Positions 38,798 to 51,603 are shown, numbered from the stretch's first letter. The stretch: 64,000 nt of DNA from Kosakonia sp. BYX6 (GCF_038449125.1 NZ_CP151800.1:840406-904405); one strand, 5' to 3'. Translations and numbers: made by a program. Notes: generated by a model not told the origin, from the letters alone.

Positions 38798-40111
38798 ATG
38801 ACACAGCTTGAGTTTCTCCGTCGTCGTCAGGCTTTACTGGCGCAGATGGTTCCGGGCAGCGCAGCGTTAATCTTCGCCGCACCGGAAGCAACCCGCAGCG
38901 CAGACAGTGAATACCCTTATCGCCAGCACAGCGATTTCTGGTATTTCACCGGTTTTAACGAGCCGGAAGCGGTGCTGGTGCTGATCAAGAGTGATGACAC
39001 CCACAACCACAGCGTGCTGTTTAACCGCGTGCGCGACAAAACGGCTGAAATCTGGTTTGGCCGCCGTCTCGGTCAGGACGCCGCGCTGGAAAAACTCGGC
39101 GTTGACCGTGCGCTGGCCTTTCCGGAAATCAACGAACATCTCTACCAACTGCTCAATGGGCTTGTTGCGGTTTATCACGCGCAGGGCGAGTTCGCCTATG
39201 CCGACACCATCGTCTTTACTGCGCTGGATAAGCTGCGCAAAGGCTCGCGACAGAACCTTAGCGCCCCGGCAACGATGACCGACTGGCGGCCTATCGTGCA
39301 TGAGATGCGTCTGTTTAAATCCGCTGAAGAAATTGACGTGATGCGCCGTGCCGGTGAGATCTCCGCGCTGGCGCACACAAGAGCGATGCAAGCGTGCCGT
39401 CCAGGCATGTTTGAATACCAACTGGAAGGCGAGATCCACCACGAGTTTAACCGCCACGGCGCGCGTTTTCCGTCCTATAACACCATCGTTGGGTCAGGGG
39501 AAAACGGCTGCATCCTGCATTACACGGAAAACGAAAGCCAGATGCGCGATGGCGATCTGGTGCTGATTGACGCTGGTTGCGAATACAAAGGTTACGCCGG
39601 GGATATCACCCGGACTTTCCCGGTTAACGGCAAATTTACCCCCGCACAGCGCGAAATTTACGACATTGTGCTGGCCTCCCTCGACCGTGCGCTTGAGCTG
39701 TTCCGCCCTGGAACATCGATTCAGGCGGTGACCGGCGAAGTGGTGCGCATCATGATCACCGGGCTGGTGGATCTGGGCATTTTGCAGGGAGAAGTCGATG
39801 AGCTGGTGGCAGAAAACGCCCATCGTCCGTTCTTTATGCATGGTCTGAGCCACTGGCTGGGGCTGGATGTGCATGATGTCGGTGTTTACGGCCAGGACCG
39901 CTCCCGTGAACTGGCGCCAGGCATGGTGTTGACTATCGAACCGGGTCTTTATATCGCGCCAGATGCCGATGTTCCGGAGCAGTATCGCGGCATCGGTATT
40001 CGTGTGGAAGATGACATTGTCATCACAGAAACCGGCAACGAGAACCTCACCGCCAGCGTGGTGAAAAACGCGGACGATATCGAGGCCTTGATGGCGGCAG
40101 CGCGTTCATGA
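38798..40111 (+). CDS. pepP: Xaa-Pro aminopeptidase II PepP
   Basis: Manganese metallopeptidase removing an N-terminal residue before proline. 437 residues (441 in E. coli). The N-terminal domain includes YRQHSDFWYFTGFNEPEAV. Metal ligands are in VLIDAGCEYKGYAGDITRTF (two Asp), HGLSHWLGLDVHDVG (His), TIEPGLYIAP (Glu) and IRVEDDIVIT (Glu), a complete pita-bread set. Preceded by GGAGGTG. Its TGA overlaps the ubiH ATG (ATGA). Confidence 0.97.
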   Translation: MTQLEFLRRRQALLAQMVPGSAALIFAAPEATRSADSEYPYRQHSDFWYFTGFNEPEAVLVLIKSDDTHNHSVLFNRVRDKTAEIWFGRRLGQDAALEKLGVDRALAFPEINEHLYQLLNGLVAVYHAQGEFAYADTIVFTALDKLRKGSRQNLSAPATMTDWRPIVHEMRLFKSAEEIDVMRRAGEISALAHTRAMQACRPGMFEYQLEGEIHHEFNRHGARFPSYNTIVGSGENGCILHYTENESQMRDGDLVLIDAGCEYKGYAGDITRTFPVNGKFTPAQREIYDIVLASLDRALELFRPGTSIQAVTGEVVRIMITGLVDLGILQGEVDELVAENAHRPFFMHGLSHWLGLDVHDVGVYGQDRSRELAPGMVLTIEPGLYIAPDADVPEQYRGIGIRVEDDIVITETGNENLTASVVKNADDIEALMAAARS

Positions 40112-41286
40112 GTGTGATTATCGCTGGCGGCGGCATGGCCGGCGCAACGCTTGCGCTGGCGATTTCCCATCTGACTCAAGGCAAACTTGCCGTTCATTTG
40201 GTGGAAGCGAACGCACCTGGCGCGCTGGATCATCCGGGCTTTGATGCCCGTGCGATTGCGCTCGCGGCGGGAACCTGCCAGCAGCTGGCGCGTGTCGGCA
40301 TCTGGCAGGCGCTCGCCTCCTGCGCGACAGCGATTTCTACCGTGCATGTTAGTGACCGTGGACACGCGGGTTTCGTGACGCTGGATGCTGAAGATTATCG
40401 CATCGACGCGCTCGGCCAGGTGGTTGAGTTGCAGGATGTCGGGCAGCGGCTGTTTAAGCTGTTGCAAGACGCGCCTGGCGTCACGCTGCATTGTCCTGCC
40501 CGGGTCAGTCGTTTTACCCGCGATGAGCAACGTGTGACGGTGACGCTGGAAAATGGCGAACAACTGGCGGGTGAACTGCTGGTCGCGGCGGACGGTTCTC
40601 GCTCGGCGATTGCCGGGCAACTGGGTATTAACTGGCAGCAATCGCCTTATCACCAGGCGGCGGTGATCGCCAATGTCACCACGGCCGTTGCCCATCAGGG
40701 CCGCGCTTTTGAACGCTTCACCGAACACGGCCCGCTGGCGATGTTACCGATGTCGCAAGGGCGCTGTTCGCTGGTGTGGTGTCATCCGCTGGAAAATCAG
40801 CAGCAGGTTGCGAGCTGGTCTGATGAACGGTTCTGCCATGAGCTGCAAAAAGCGTTCGGCTGGCGTTTGGGGCGTATCTTGCACGCCGGCAAACGCAGCG
40901 TGTACCCGCTGACGCTAACCACCACGTCTTCTCCCGTTTCGCACCGCGCAGTATTGGTCGGCAATGCCGCACAGACGCTGCATCCTATCGCCGGGCAGGG
41001 GTTTAACCTCGGCATGCGTGACGTGATAACGCTGGCGGAAACGCTGGCAGAGGCATGGGCGGAGCAGGGCGATGTCGGCAGTTACCCGGTGCTGATGCGT
41101 TATCGCCATCGTCGGCAGGCGGATAAACGCGCCACCATTGGCGTGACCGACGGGCTGGTGCATCTGTTCGCCAACCGCTGGGCACCGCTGGTTGTCGGGC
41201 GTAATGTCGGGCTGATGTCTATGGAATTATTTACACCAGCGCGCGATGTGCTGGCGCAACGAACCCTCGGTTGGGTCGCCCGTTAA
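40108..41286 (+). CDS. ubiH: 2-octaprenyl-6-methoxyphenyl hydroxylase UbiH
   Basis: FAD monooxygenase of aerobic ubiquinone biosynthesis. 392 residues, as in E. coli. FAD motifs: VIIAGGGMAGATLALAIS at the N-terminus, LLVAADGSRSAIAGQLG near 155, and VLVGNAAQTLHPIAGQGFNL near 285. Note the GNAAQTLHP variant of the GDAAH motif, which is also the UbiH form. It overlaps pepP by 4 bp; ubiI follows at 18 bp, so the three are co-transcribed. Confidence 0.96.
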   Translation: MSVIIAGGGMAGATLALAISHLTQGKLAVHLVEANAPGALDHPGFDARAIALAAGTCQQLARVGIWQALASCATAISTVHVSDRGHAGFVTLDAEDYRIDALGQVVELQDVGQRLFKLLQDAPGVTLHCPARVSRFTRDEQRVTVTLENGEQLAGELLVAADGSRSAIAGQLGINWQQSPYHQAAVIANVTTAVAHQGRAFERFTEHGPLAMLPMSQGRCSLVWCHPLENQQQVASWSDERFCHELQKAFGWRLGRILHAGKRSVYPLTLTTTSSPVSHRAVLVGNAAQTLHPIAGQGFNLGMRDVITLAETLAEAWAEQGDVGSYPVLMRYRHRRQADKRATIGVTDGLVHLFANRWAPLVVGRNVGLMSMELFTPARDVLAQRTLGWVAR

Positions 41287-41304
41287 GGATCAAAGGAGCT
41301 AAGA

Positions 41305-42507
41305 GTGCAGAGTGTTGATGTTGCGATTGTGGGCGGCGGCATGGTGGGTTTAGCGCTGGCCTGTGGGTTGCAGGGCAGTGGGTTACGCGTCGCGGTGCTG
41401 GAGCAGACGGTACCAGAGCCGCTGGATCAAGACGCGCCTCCGGCGTTGCGCGTGTCGGCCATTAACGCCGCCAGCGAAAAGCTGCTGACGCACCTTGGCG
41501 TCTGGTCGAACATCATCGCCCGGCGCGTGGGCCGTTACCACGGCATGGAAGTGTGGGAAAAAGACAGTTTCGGTCGCATCACTTTTGATGACCAGAGCAT
41601 GGGCTACGACCATCTTGGCTACATTATTGAAAATGCGTTGATTCACCAGGCGCTGTGGGAAAAAGCCCAGCAGTGCAAGGATGTCACGCTCATCGCCCCG
41701 GCGGAACTTCAGCAGGTGGCATGGGGTGAGAACGACGCGTTTCTGACCCTGAAAGATGGCACCATGTTAACCGCCCGGCTGGTGGTGGGCGCAGATGGCG
41801 CAAACTCCTGGCTGCGTAACAAAGCGGATATTCCGCTGACCTTCTGGGATTATCACCACTACGCGCTGGTGGCGACGATCCGCACCGAAGAACCCCATCA
41901 GGCCGTGGCGCGCCAGGTGTTCCATAACGACGGCATTCTGGCTTTTCTGCCGCTCAGCGATCCGCATTTGTGCTCCATCGTCTGGTCGCTGCCGCCGGAG
42001 CAAGCGAAAGCGATGCAACAGGCAAGCGATGACGAGTTCAATCAGGCGCTGTGCGTTGCTTTTGATAACCGTCTTGGTCTGTGCGAGGTGCAGAGCGAAC
42101 GTCAGGTTTACCCGTTAACCGGGCGCTATGCGCGCCAGTTCGCCGGACATCGTCTGGCGCTGGTGGGCGACGCCGCACACACCATTCATCCATTAGCAGG
42201 GCAGGGGGTGAACCTCGGTTTTATGGATGTGGCGGAACTGATTACCGAACTGCGCCGTTTAAGCCGTGAAGGCAAAGACATTGGCCAGCATCTTTACTTG
42301 CGCCGCTACGAGCGTAGCCGCAAACACAGCGCGGCGGTAATGCTGGCGAGCATGCAAGGTTTTCGCGAACTCTTTGCCGGCACCCACCCGGCGAAAAAGC
42401 TGCTGCGTGATATCGGCCTGAAACTGGCCGATACCCTTCCCGGTGTTAAAACCCAGTTATTACGTCAGGCGCTGGGTCTTAATGACTTGCCTGAGTGGTT
42501 ACGTTAA
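41305..42507 (+). CDS. ubiI: 2-octaprenylphenol hydroxylase UbiI (VisC)
   Basis: FAD monooxygenase that hydroxylates C5 of the ring during ubiquinone synthesis. 400 residues, as in E. coli. Motifs: DVAIVGGGMVGLALACGLQ, LVVGADGANSWLRNKADIP, and LALVGDAAHTIHPLAGQGVN. Last gene of the ygfB-pepP-ubiH-ubiI run, closed by a hairpin. In ubiH and ubiI the same fold acts on successive ring positions. Confidence 0.96.
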   Translation: MQSVDVAIVGGGMVGLALACGLQGSGLRVAVLEQTVPEPLDQDAPPALRVSAINAASEKLLTHLGVWSNIIARRVGRYHGMEVWEKDSFGRITFDDQSMGYDHLGYIIENALIHQALWEKAQQCKDVTLIAPAELQQVAWGENDAFLTLKDGTMLTARLVVGADGANSWLRNKADIPLTFWDYHHYALVATIRTEEPHQAVARQVFHNDGILAFLPLSDPHLCSIVWSLPPEQAKAMQQASDDEFNQALCVAFDNRLGLCEVQSERQVYPLTGRYARQFAGHRLALVGDAAHTIHPLAGQGVNLGFMDVAELITELRRLSREGKDIGQHLYLRRYERSRKHSAAVMLASMQGFRELFAGTHPAKKLLRDIGLKLADTLPGVKTQLLRQALGLNDLPEWLR

Positions 42508-42521
42508 CTGCGTCACACTTT

Positions 42522-42543
42522 CCCTTCCCGTCCTCGGGAAGGG
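42522..42543 (+). terminator. ubiI terminator
   Basis: CCCTTCCCG, TCCT loop, CGGGAAGGG; a 9-bp perfect stem 14 bp after the ubiI stop. Confidence 0.7.
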
Positions 42544-42568
42544 CTCCTTCCTCCTCATTTGAAATAAT

Positions 42569-42595
42569 CTAATTTCACGCTATTTTTCGGATTAG
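42569..42595 (+). promoter_or_regulatory. Possible GcvA half-sites in the gcvT upstream region
   Basis: CTAAT (42569-42573) and its inverse ATTAG (42591-42595) resemble the CTAAT core described for GcvA sites at the E. coli gcv promoter. They are far from gcvT (about 330 bp), as are the E. coli distal sites. The rest of the 421-bp ubiI-gcvT gap shows no recognisable feature and no glycine riboswitch pattern. Confidence 0.3.
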
Positions 42596-42928
42596 ATTTT
42601 CTCATGTCGCGTTTTTCTTATAGTGGAAATTTCCACTCTTAAATGGTGTGAAATCCTGATTCTCATCGTAATGAGCGTACATTACTGACGGCTTATTGTT
42701 CTTAAATGGCATTCACCCAGAATTTTACTCTGTGGTTATCTTTGGCTTGAATGGTCATAAGCTAATGTGATGACCCATTTTCTCTTATGGTTTACTGCCG
42801 CTTTCGGTGATAAGTTCAGACGAAAGAGAACGTTTGCGTCGACGTCTGAAAAGGCGTCGGCACTGGTTTTTTGGGCGCACCTGGCGCTGCAAAACACGTG
42901 ATAGCTCAGCTTATTCGACGAGGAAAAG

Positions 42929-44023
42929 ATGGCTCAGCAGACCCCTTTATTTGAACAACACACGTCAAGCGGTGCCCGCATGGTGGATTTCCATGGCTGG
43001 ATGATGCCGCTGCATTACGGCTCGCAAATCGATGAGCACCACGCGGTGCGAACCGATGCCGGAATGTTTGATGTGTCGCACATGACCATCGTTGACCTCA
43101 AAGGCAGCCGCACCCGCGAGTTTCTGCGTTATTTACTGGCAAATGACGTCGCGAAACTGACCAAACCGGGTAAAGCGCTTTATACCGGCATGTTAAATGC
43201 CTCCGGCGGCGTGATTGATGACCTGATCGTCTACTACTTCACTGAAGATTTCTTCCGCCTCGTTGTTAACTCCGCCACCCGCGAAAAAGACCTCTCCTGG
43301 ATTTCCCAACACGCTGAACCTTTCTCCATCGACATCACCGTGCGTGATGATTTGTCGCTGATTGCGGTGCAAGGCCCGCATGCGCAAGAGAAAGCCGCGC
43401 GCCTGTTTAGCGATGAACAACGCAATGCTGTTGCGGGCATGAAACCCTTCTTTGGTGTCGAAGCCGGCGATCTGTTTATTGCCACTACCGGTTATACCGG
43501 CGAAGCCGGATATGAAATTGCGCTGCCGAATGAAAAAGCGGCCGGCTTCTGGCAGGAACTGCTGAACGCAGGTGTAAAACCTTGCGGTCTGGGCGCGCGC
43601 GATACGCTGCGTCTGGAAGCGGGCATGAACCTGTACGGCCAGGAGATGGATGAAGGTATTTCCCCGCTGGCGGCCAATATGGGCTGGACTATCGCCTGGG
43701 AGCCGCAGGATCGTGAATTCATCGGTCGTGAAGCCCTGGAACAACAGCGCGAAAAAGGCCCCGAGCAACTGGTGGGTCTGGTGATGACCGACAAAGGCGT
43801 GCTGCGCAATGAGCTGTCGGTGCAGTTCACCGACGCGCAAGGCACTGTGCAAAAAGGCGTGATCACCAGCGGAACATTCTCGCCGACGCTTGGCTACAGT
43901 ATTGCGCTGGCGCGTGTGCCGGCGGGTATCGGCGAAACGGCCATTGTGCAGATCCGTAACCGCGAAATGCCAGTGAAAGTCACTAAACCTGTTTTTGTGC
44001 GTGCCGGCAAAGCCGTCGCGTAA
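42929..44023 (+). CDS. gcvT: Glycine cleavage system T protein (aminomethyltransferase)
   Basis: Releases ammonia from the aminomethyl-lipoyl arm of GcvH and passes the methylene group to tetrahydrofolate. 364 residues, as in E. coli. Motifs: [20 protein letters not shown] at the start, [13 protein letters not shown], a folate-binding region around [14 protein letters not shown], and [16 protein letters not shown]. First gene of gcvTHP. Confidence 0.97.
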   Translation: MAQQTPLFEQHTSSGARMVDFHGWMMPLHYGSQIDEHHAVRTDAGMFDVSHMTIVDLKGSRTREFLRYLLANDVAKLTKPGKALYTGMLNASGGVIDDLIVYYFTEDFFRLVVNSATREKDLSWISQHAEPFSIDITVRDDLSLIAVQGPHAQEKAARLFSDEQRNAVAGMKPFFGVEAGDLFIATTGYTGEAGYEIALPNEKAAGFWQELLNAGVKPCGLGARDTLRLEAGMNLYGQEMDEGISPLAANMGWTIAWEPQDREFIGREALEQQREKGPEQLVGLVMTDKGVLRNELSVQFTDAQGTVQKGVITSGTFSPTLGYSIALARVPAGIGETAIVQIRNREMPVKVTKPVFVRAGKAVA

Positions 44024-44046
44024 CCTATTGTTTTGGAGAGAATACG

Positions 44047-44436
44047 ATGAGCAATGTACCAGGCGATCTGAAATACAGTAAAGAACACGAGTGGCTGCGC
44101 AAAGAAGCAGACGGCAGCTATACCGTTGGCATCACTGAACACGCGCAGGAACTGCTGGGCGATATGGTGTTTGTTGACCTGCCGGAAGTCGGTGCGACCG
44201 TAAGCGCAGGCGATGATTGCGCCGTTGCCGAATCCGTAAAAGCGGCCTCGGATATCTACGCACCGATCAGCGGCGAAGTCGTCGCAGTTAACGAAAGCCT
44301 GAATGACTCGCCGGAGCTGGTAAACAGCGAGCCGTATGGCGAAGGTTGGATCTTTAAAATCAAAGCCAGCGACGAAGCGGAAGTTGCCGCCCTGTTGGAT
44401 GCGACAGGTTATTCCGCGCTGTTAGAAGACGAATAA
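44047..44436 (+). CDS. gcvH: Glycine cleavage system H protein
   Basis: Lipoyl carrier protein shuttling the aminomethyl group between GcvP, GcvT and the lipoamide dehydrogenase. 129 residues, as in E. coli. The lipoylation site is Lys65 in [16 protein letters not shown]; the flanking strands are the usual lipoyl hammerhead. It lies 23 bp after gcvT. A cluster of REP elements separates it from gcvP. Confidence 0.98.
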   Translation: MSNVPGDLKYSKEHEWLRKEADGSYTVGITEHAQELLGDMVFVDLPEVGATVSAGDDCAVAESVKAASDIYAPISGEVVAVNESLNDSPELVNSEPYGEGWIFKIKASDEAEVAALLDATGYSALLEDE

Positions 44437-44441
44437 CGTTG

Positions 44442-44578
44442 TGCCGGATGGCACTGCGTTTATCCGGCCTACAGGTTGACGTAGGCTTGATTTGTAGGTC
44501 GGGTGGGGCTGCGTTTATCCGGTCTACAGCATGACGTCGGCCCGGTTTGTAAGTCGGATAAGTATTAGCGCCATCCGG
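44442..44578. repeat. REP/BIME cluster between gcvH and gcvP
   Basis: Three REP-like units, each with a GCCGGAT or TATCCGG arm: 44442-44468 (GCCGGATGGC ... TTTATCCGGC), 44494-44526 (GTAGGTCGGG ... TTTATCCGGTCTAC) and 44551-44578 (AGTCGGATAA ... CGCCATCCGGC). The last is inverted relative to the first. Such elements stabilise upstream mRNA and could raise gcvT-gcvH over gcvP. Confidence 0.85.
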
Positions 44579-44647
44579 CAATCGGGCACACAACCAAAGC
44601 CAGCTTTTCGCTTTATATATCACTGCACGTTTCAGGAATCCTCGCTC

Positions 44648-47521
44648 ATGACTCAGACGTTAAGTCAGCTTGAAAACCACGCCGCATTTATCGGCAGGCA
44701 TATCGGCCCGGACGCATCGCAACAGCAGGAGATGCTGAACACCGTGGGTGCAGACTCGCTGAATGCACTGATTGCGCAAATTGTGCCGAAAGATATTCAG
44801 CTCGCCGCGCCACCGCAGGTGGGAGAGTCCACCACTGAATTCGCTGCGCTGGCCGAACTGAAAACCCTTGCAAGCCGTAACAAGCGCTTTAAGTCTTACA
44901 TTGGCATGGGTTACACCGCCGTGCAGTTACCACCGGTTATTCAGCGCAACATGCTGGAAAACCCCGGCTGGTACACCGCTTATACGCCGTATCAGCCAGA
45001 AGTTTCGCAAGGGCGTCTTGAATCCTTGCTCAATTTTCAGCAAGTCACGCTCGATCTGACCGGCCTGGATATTGCCTCCGCATCCCTGCTGGATGAAGCG
45101 ACCGCTGCCGCCGAAGCGATGGCGATGGCCAAACGCGTCAGCAAACTGAAGGGCGCAAACCGCTTCTTCGTGGCTGCCGATGTGCATCCGCAAACCCTGG
45201 ATGTGGTGCGTACCCGTGCTGAAACATTCGGCTTTGACGTGATTGTCGATGATGCTGATAAAGCGCTCGACCATCAGGATCTGTTCGGCGTGCTGCTCCA
45301 GCAGGTCGGTACAACCGGCGAAGTGCATAACTACAGTGCGCTGATTACGGAACTGAAAGCGCGCAAAATCGTGGTCAGCGTCGCCGCCGATTTTATGACG
45401 TTGGTGCACCTGACCGCGCCGGGCAAACAGGGCGCCGACATTGTGTTTGGCTCCGCGCAGCGTTTTGGCGTGCCGATGGGCTACGGTGGCCCGCATGCGG
45501 CATTCTTTGCCGCGAAAGATGAATTCAAACGCTCAATGCCAGGCCGCATCATCGGTGTCTCAAAAGACGCCGCCGGAAACACGGCGCTGCGCATGGCGAT
45601 GCAGACGCGCGAGCAGCATATCCGCCGCGAGAAAGCGAACTCCAACATTTGTACTTCGCAGGTGCTACTGGCGAATATCGCCAGCCTGTATGCGGTGTTC
45701 CACGGCCCGGAAGGATTGAAACGCATCGCCGGTCGGATTAATCGCCTGACCGATATCCTCGCTGCCGGTTTGCAGCAAAGCGGCCTGAAACTGCGTCATG
45801 CGCACTTCTTCGACACCCTGTGTGTCGACGTGGCGGATAAAGCGGCGGTGCTGGCGCGTGCGGAAGCGCACGAGATCAACCTGCGTAGCGACATTCTGAA
45901 TGCTGTCGGTATTACGCTGGATGAAACTACCACGCGCGAAGATGTGCTGGCGCTGTTCGACGTGCTGCTGGGGGATAGCCACGGGTTGGATATCGATGCG
46001 CTGGACAAAGATGTCGCGCTCGACAGCCGTTCAATTCCGCAGGGAATGCTGCGCGAAGATGCTTTCCTGACCCATCCGGTGTTTAACCGCTACCACAGCG
46101 AAACCGAGATGATGCGTTATATGCACTCGCTGGAGCGTAAAGATCTGGCGCTGAACCAGGCGATGATCCCGCTCGGATCCTGCACCATGAAATTGAACGC
46201 TGCTGCGGAAATGATCCCGATCACCTGGCCGGAATTCGCCGAATTGCACCCGTTCTGCCCGCCAGATCAGGCGGAAGGTTACCACCAGATGATTGCGCAA
46301 TTGTCCGACTGGCTGGTGAAACTGACCGGTTACGACGCGCTCTGCATGCAGCCGAACTCCGGCGCGCAGGGCGAATACGCGGGTCTGCTGGCGATTCGTC
46401 ATTACCACGAAAGCCGCAACGAAGGTCATCGTGATATCTGCCTGATCCCAAGCTCCGCGCACGGCACTAACCCTGCCTCGGCGCAAATGGCGGGGATGCA
46501 AGTGGTGGTGGTTGCCTGTGATAAAAACGGTAACATCGACCTGGCCGATCTGCGCGCGAAAGCAGAACAGGCGGGCGATAACCTGTCCTGCATTATGGTG
46601 ACGTACCCGTCTACGCACGGCGTGTATGAAGAAACCATCCGCGAAGTGTGCGAAGTGGTGCATCTGTTTGGCGGTCAGGTTTACCTGGATGGCGCAAACA
46701 TGAACGCGCAGGTCGGTATCACTTCGCCGGGCTTTATCGGCGCGGACGTGTCGCACCTCAACTTGCATAAAACGTTCTGCATTCCGCACGGCGGCGGCGG
46801 GCCGGGTATGGGGCCAATCGGCGTGAAAGCGCATTTGGCACCGTTTGTACCCGGTCACAGCGTGGTGCAAATCGAAGGCATGCTGACCCGCCAGGGCGCG
46901 GTTTCCGCAGCACCGTTCGGTAGCGCGTCGATCCTGCCGATCAGCTGGATGTATATCCGCATGATGGGGGCTGAAGGGCTGAAACACGCCAGCCAGGTGG
47001 CGATCCTCAATGCCAACTATATTGCCAGTCGCCTGAAAGACGCCTTCCCGGTGCTTTATACCGGTCGCGATGGTCGCGTTGCGCACGAATGTATTCTTGA
47101 TATTCGTCCGCTGAAAGAAGAGACCGGCATTAGCGAACTGGATATCGCCAAGCGCCTGATCGACTACGGTTTCCATGCGCCGACCATGTCGTTCCCGGTG
47201 GCGGGGACGCTGATGGTGGAACCGACGGAATCAGAGAGCAAAGTCGAACTGGATCGCTTTATCGACGCGATGCTGGCGATTCGCAGCGAGATTGACCGCG
47301 TGAAACAGGGCGAGTGGACGCTGGACGATAACCCGCTGGTTAACGCCCCGCATACGCAAAATGAACTGGTTGCGGAGTGGAACCACGGTTACACCCGCGA
47401 ACTCGCGGTGTTCCCGGCGGGCATGGCGAACAAATACTGGCCGACCGTGAAACGTCTTGATGATGTTTACGGCGACCGTAACCTGTTCTGCTCCTGTGTG
47501 CCGATGAGCGAATACCAGTAA
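44648..47521 (+). CDS. gcvP: Glycine dehydrogenase (decarboxylating), P protein
   Basis: PLP enzyme that decarboxylates glycine and loads the aminomethyl group onto lipoyl-GcvH. 957 residues, as in E. coli, a fused N/C form of the two-subunit type. PLP is attached to the Lys in [19 protein letters not shown] near residue 708. Other conserved regions: [32 protein letters not shown] and [19 protein letters not shown]. The start at 44648 matches MTQTLSQLE; the frame upstream runs through the REP cluster and is rejected. Confidence 0.97.
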   Translation: MTQTLSQLENHAAFIGRHIGPDASQQQEMLNTVGADSLNALIAQIVPKDIQLAAPPQVGESTTEFAALAELKTLASRNKRFKSYIGMGYTAVQLPPVIQRNMLENPGWYTAYTPYQPEVSQGRLESLLNFQQVTLDLTGLDIASASLLDEATAAAEAMAMAKRVSKLKGANRFFVAADVHPQTLDVVRTRAETFGFDVIVDDADKALDHQDLFGVLLQQVGTTGEVHNYSALITELKARKIVVSVAADFMTLVHLTAPGKQGADIVFGSAQRFGVPMGYGGPHAAFFAAKDEFKRSMPGRIIGVSKDAAGNTALRMAMQTREQHIRREKANSNICTSQVLLANIASLYAVFHGPEGLKRIAGRINRLTDILAAGLQQSGLKLRHAHFFDTLCVDVADKAAVLARAEAHEINLRSDILNAVGITLDETTTREDVLALFDVLLGDSHGLDIDALDKDVALDSRSIPQGMLREDAFLTHPVFNRYHSETEMMRYMHSLERKDLALNQAMIPLGSCTMKLNAAAEMIPITWPEFAELHPFCPPDQAEGYHQMIAQLSDWLVKLTGYDALCMQPNSGAQGEYAGLLAIRHYHESRNEGHRDICLIPSSAHGTNPASAQMAGMQVVVVACDKNGNIDLADLRAKAEQAGDNLSCIMVTYPSTHGVYEETIREVCEVVHLFGGQVYLDGANMNAQVGITSPGFIGADVSHLNLHKTFCIPHGGGGPGMGPIGVKAHLAPFVPGHSVVQIEGMLTRQGAVSAAPFGSASILPISWMYIRMMGAEGLKHASQVAILNANYIASRLKDAFPVLYTGRDGRVAHECILDIRPLKEETGISELDIAKRLIDYGFHAPTMSFPVAGTLMVEPTESESKVELDRFIDAMLAIRSEIDRVKQGEWTLDDNPLVNAPHTQNELVAEWNHGYTRELAVFPAGMANKYWPTVKRLDDVYGDRNLFCSCVPMSEYQ

Positions 47522-47544
47522 TTCACTGATTCAGCTATCTTTTG

Positions 47545-47568
47545 AGGACGCTTCGGCGTCCTTTTTTA
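47545..47568 (+). terminator. gcvP terminator
   Basis: AGGACGC, TTCG tetraloop, GCGTCCT, then TTTTTATTTTT; it ends 16 bp before the ygfF start codon. Confidence 0.9.
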
Positions 47569-47583
47569 TTTTTGGAGAAACAG

Positions 47584-48327
47584 ATGACGATTGCATTAGT
47601 AACTGGCGCTAGCCGCGGGATTGGCCGGGCAACCGCGCTGCTGCTGGCTCAGGAGGGCTACACCGTTGCGGTCAATTACCACACTCACGAACACGCGGCT
47701 GACGATGTGGTTACGGCTATCACGGCGCAGAGCGGGAAAGCCTTCACCGTGCAGGCCGATATCAGTGATGAGCGGCAGGTTGAAGCGATGTTCGCGCGTA
47801 TCGACCGTGAGCAATTACCCCTGACGGCGCTGGTCAATAACGCCGGGATCCTGTTTCAGCAAAGCCGGGTGGAAAATCTGAGTGCGGAGCGTATTAACCG
47901 TGTACTGGCAACAAACGTGACCGGTTATTTTCTCTGCTGTCGCGAAGCGGTGAAGCGCATGTCCCGACAACATGGCGGGCAGGGCGGCGCGATTGTTAAC
48001 GTCTCTTCCGCAGCGGCTCGGCTCGGTGCGGCAGGGGAATATGTTGATTACGCGGCATCAAAAGGGGCGGTCGATACGCTGACCACCGGTTTATCGCTGG
48101 AAGTCGCAGCGAGCGGTATTCGCGTTAACGGCGTGCGGCCTGGTTTTATCTACACGGAGATGCATGCCAGCGGCGGTGAGCCAGGGCGTGTTGATCGGAT
48201 GAGCAGCGTCATTCCAATGCAGCGCGGCGGACAACCGGAAGAAGTGGCACAAGCCATTGCCTGGTTGTTAAGCGAGAAAGCGTCTTATGTGACGGGCAGT
48301 TTTTTGGATTTGGCCGGGGGCAAATAA
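47584..48327 (+). CDS. ygfF: YgfF, SDR-family oxidoreductase
   Basis: A 247-residue classical short-chain dehydrogenase/reductase similar to E. coli YgfF (sugar dehydrogenase-like; substrate unknown). Cofactor motif TGASRGIG near the N-terminus, NNAG in LTALVNNAGILF, catalytic Ser in NVSSAAARLG and Tyr-X3-Lys in YVDYAASKGAVD, then RPGFIYTEMHASGG. The start at 47584 follows GGAGAAAC right after the gcvP terminator; upstream codons in the same frame lie inside that terminator. Confidence 0.94.
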   Translation: MTIALVTGASRGIGRATALLLAQEGYTVAVNYHTHEHAADDVVTAITAQSGKAFTVQADISDERQVEAMFARIDREQLPLTALVNNAGILFQQSRVENLSAERINRVLATNVTGYFLCCREAVKRMSRQHGGQGGAIVNVSSAAARLGAAGEYVDYAASKGAVDTLTTGLSLEVAASGIRVNGVRPGFIYTEMHASGGEPGRVDRMSSVIPMQRGGQPEEVAQAIAWLLSEKASYVTGSFLDLAGGK

Positions 48328-48359
48328 TTTATCCCCACCCGTGGGGGTGAGGATTTCTT

Positions 48360-48392
48360 GTAGGCCGGATAAGGCGAAGCCCCCATCCGGCA
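48360..48392. repeat. REP element between ygfF and bglA
   Basis: TAGGCCGGATAAGGCG followed by CCCATCCGGCA: a standard REP palindrome in the gap between two convergent genes. Confidence 0.85.
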
Positions 48393-48397
48393 GAACA

Positions 48398-49924
<1,527 letters not shown>

Positions 49925-49946
49925 CACCGAAAAAACACCCTGTTTT

Positions 49947-50675
49947 TTATGCTATTTTCTTCGCCAGTTTGCGCCCCAGCGATTCCAGAATATAAACCAC
50001 CGGAATTTGCGTCGTAATATCGTAACCGCCTGTAATACGCGTTTGCGGGACATGCCACGAAATATTAAAGTCCGCCAGTTTCGCCAGCCGCGAATGTTCA
50101 TGGCTGGTAATGGAAAGCACTTTGCAGTGATGAAGGCTGAACTGGCTGGCGAAGCGCAGGATCTCTTCGGTTTCACCTGAAACGGAAAGGACAATTGCTA
50201 GCGCATTTTTCGCCATATCGTTGGTGACCGGAAAATAAGGATCGTCGATATGGTTGCTGAATTTTCCAATATTAGAAAAGAAGCGAGCGCCATATTTCGC
50301 CAGTGCTCCTGATGTGCCTGCGCCGACAAATATAATGCGTTCGGAAGATAATATGATATCGACGGTGTTATCCAATAATTTATCGAATTCGTCGTTATTC
50401 ACGCTTTTAAAAAAGCTCATTACTTCACTGGCGCTGAAATTTGCCTGCGGTGCTTCATTTTGTTCTAAATACAATTTAAAACGCACGCGAAACTCAGAGT
50501 AACCTTCACAGTTGAGCTTGCGACAAAAACGCAGCACCGTGGTGGTTGAAACGCCCGCCGCGTCTGCCAGTTCGCGGATCGTCATATACATCACTTTGTC
50601 GCGATTTTTGACCACAAAGTTATAGACCATCATCTCCAGATTATTGAGGCTGGCGATAGCGGAGTGGGTAAACAT
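49947..50675 (-). CDS. MurR/RpiR-family transcriptional regulator
   Basis: A 242-residue sugar-phosphate-responsive regulator. The N-terminal helix-turn-helix is TIRELADAAGVSTTTVLRFC (about 32-51), and the C-terminal SIS domain includes IIFVGAGTSGALAKYGARFF and LAIVLSVSGETEEILRFASQ. SIS domains bind phosphorylated sugars. The start at 50675 is an ATG; a GTG two codons earlier is in frame. Its position immediately upstream of bglA suggests that it senses a beta-glucoside 6-phosphate and controls bglA; this is inference. The E. coli K-12 bglA locus lacks it. Confidence 0.85.
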   Translation of the reverse strand: MFTHSAIASLNNLEMMVYNFVVKNRDKVMYMTIRELADAAGVSTTTVLRFCRKLNCEGYSEFRVRFKLYLEQNEAPQANFSASEVMSFFKSVNNDEFDKLLDNTVDIILSSERIIFVGAGTSGALAKYGARFFSNIGKFSNHIDDPYFPVTNDMAKNALAIVLSVSGETEEILRFASQFSLHHCKVLSITSHEHSRLAKLADFNISWHVPQTRITGGYDITTQIPVVYILESLGRKLAKKIA

Positions 50676-50889
50676 CGTCACGGCGGAGTCCTTTGCTTTC
50701 TGTTAACGCAGCCAGCCCTGCTGGCTTGTGGCGTGCAAATGTGCCCCTCATGCTGCCATAACTGTGACCGGGTTTCCCCGATTTTTGCGCAACGCGCAGG
50801 CACTCAATATTTAGACACGATATTTTTTAGCGTACAGGTGTGCACTGGAATCATTCTCAGTTACTCTAGTGTTGCGTCGTTTTTTTTGA

Positions 50890-51567
<678 letters not shown>

Positions 51568-51575
51568 GCGATATT

Positions 51576-51603
51576 GCCGGGCGGCGTTTGCGCCATGCCC
51601 GGC
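51576..51603. repeat. REP-like palindrome after yqfA
   Basis: GCCGGGCGGCG, TTTG, CGCCATGCCCGGC lies between convergent yqfA and ygfZ and may also end yqfA transcription. Confidence 0.75.

Noticed and set aside
42508-42928. Glycine riboswitch before gcvT
   Set aside because: The conserved tandem aptamer pattern was not found; enterobacterial gcv operons are normally controlled by GcvA, GcvR and Lrp.
42807-43004. Short rightward frame overlapping the gcvT start
   Set aside because: Arg-rich product without similarity; it overlaps the gcvT N-terminus in another frame.
46031-47176. 381-codon open frame antisense to gcvP
   Set aside because: Complementary to conserved GcvP coding sequence; composition typical of antisense frames.
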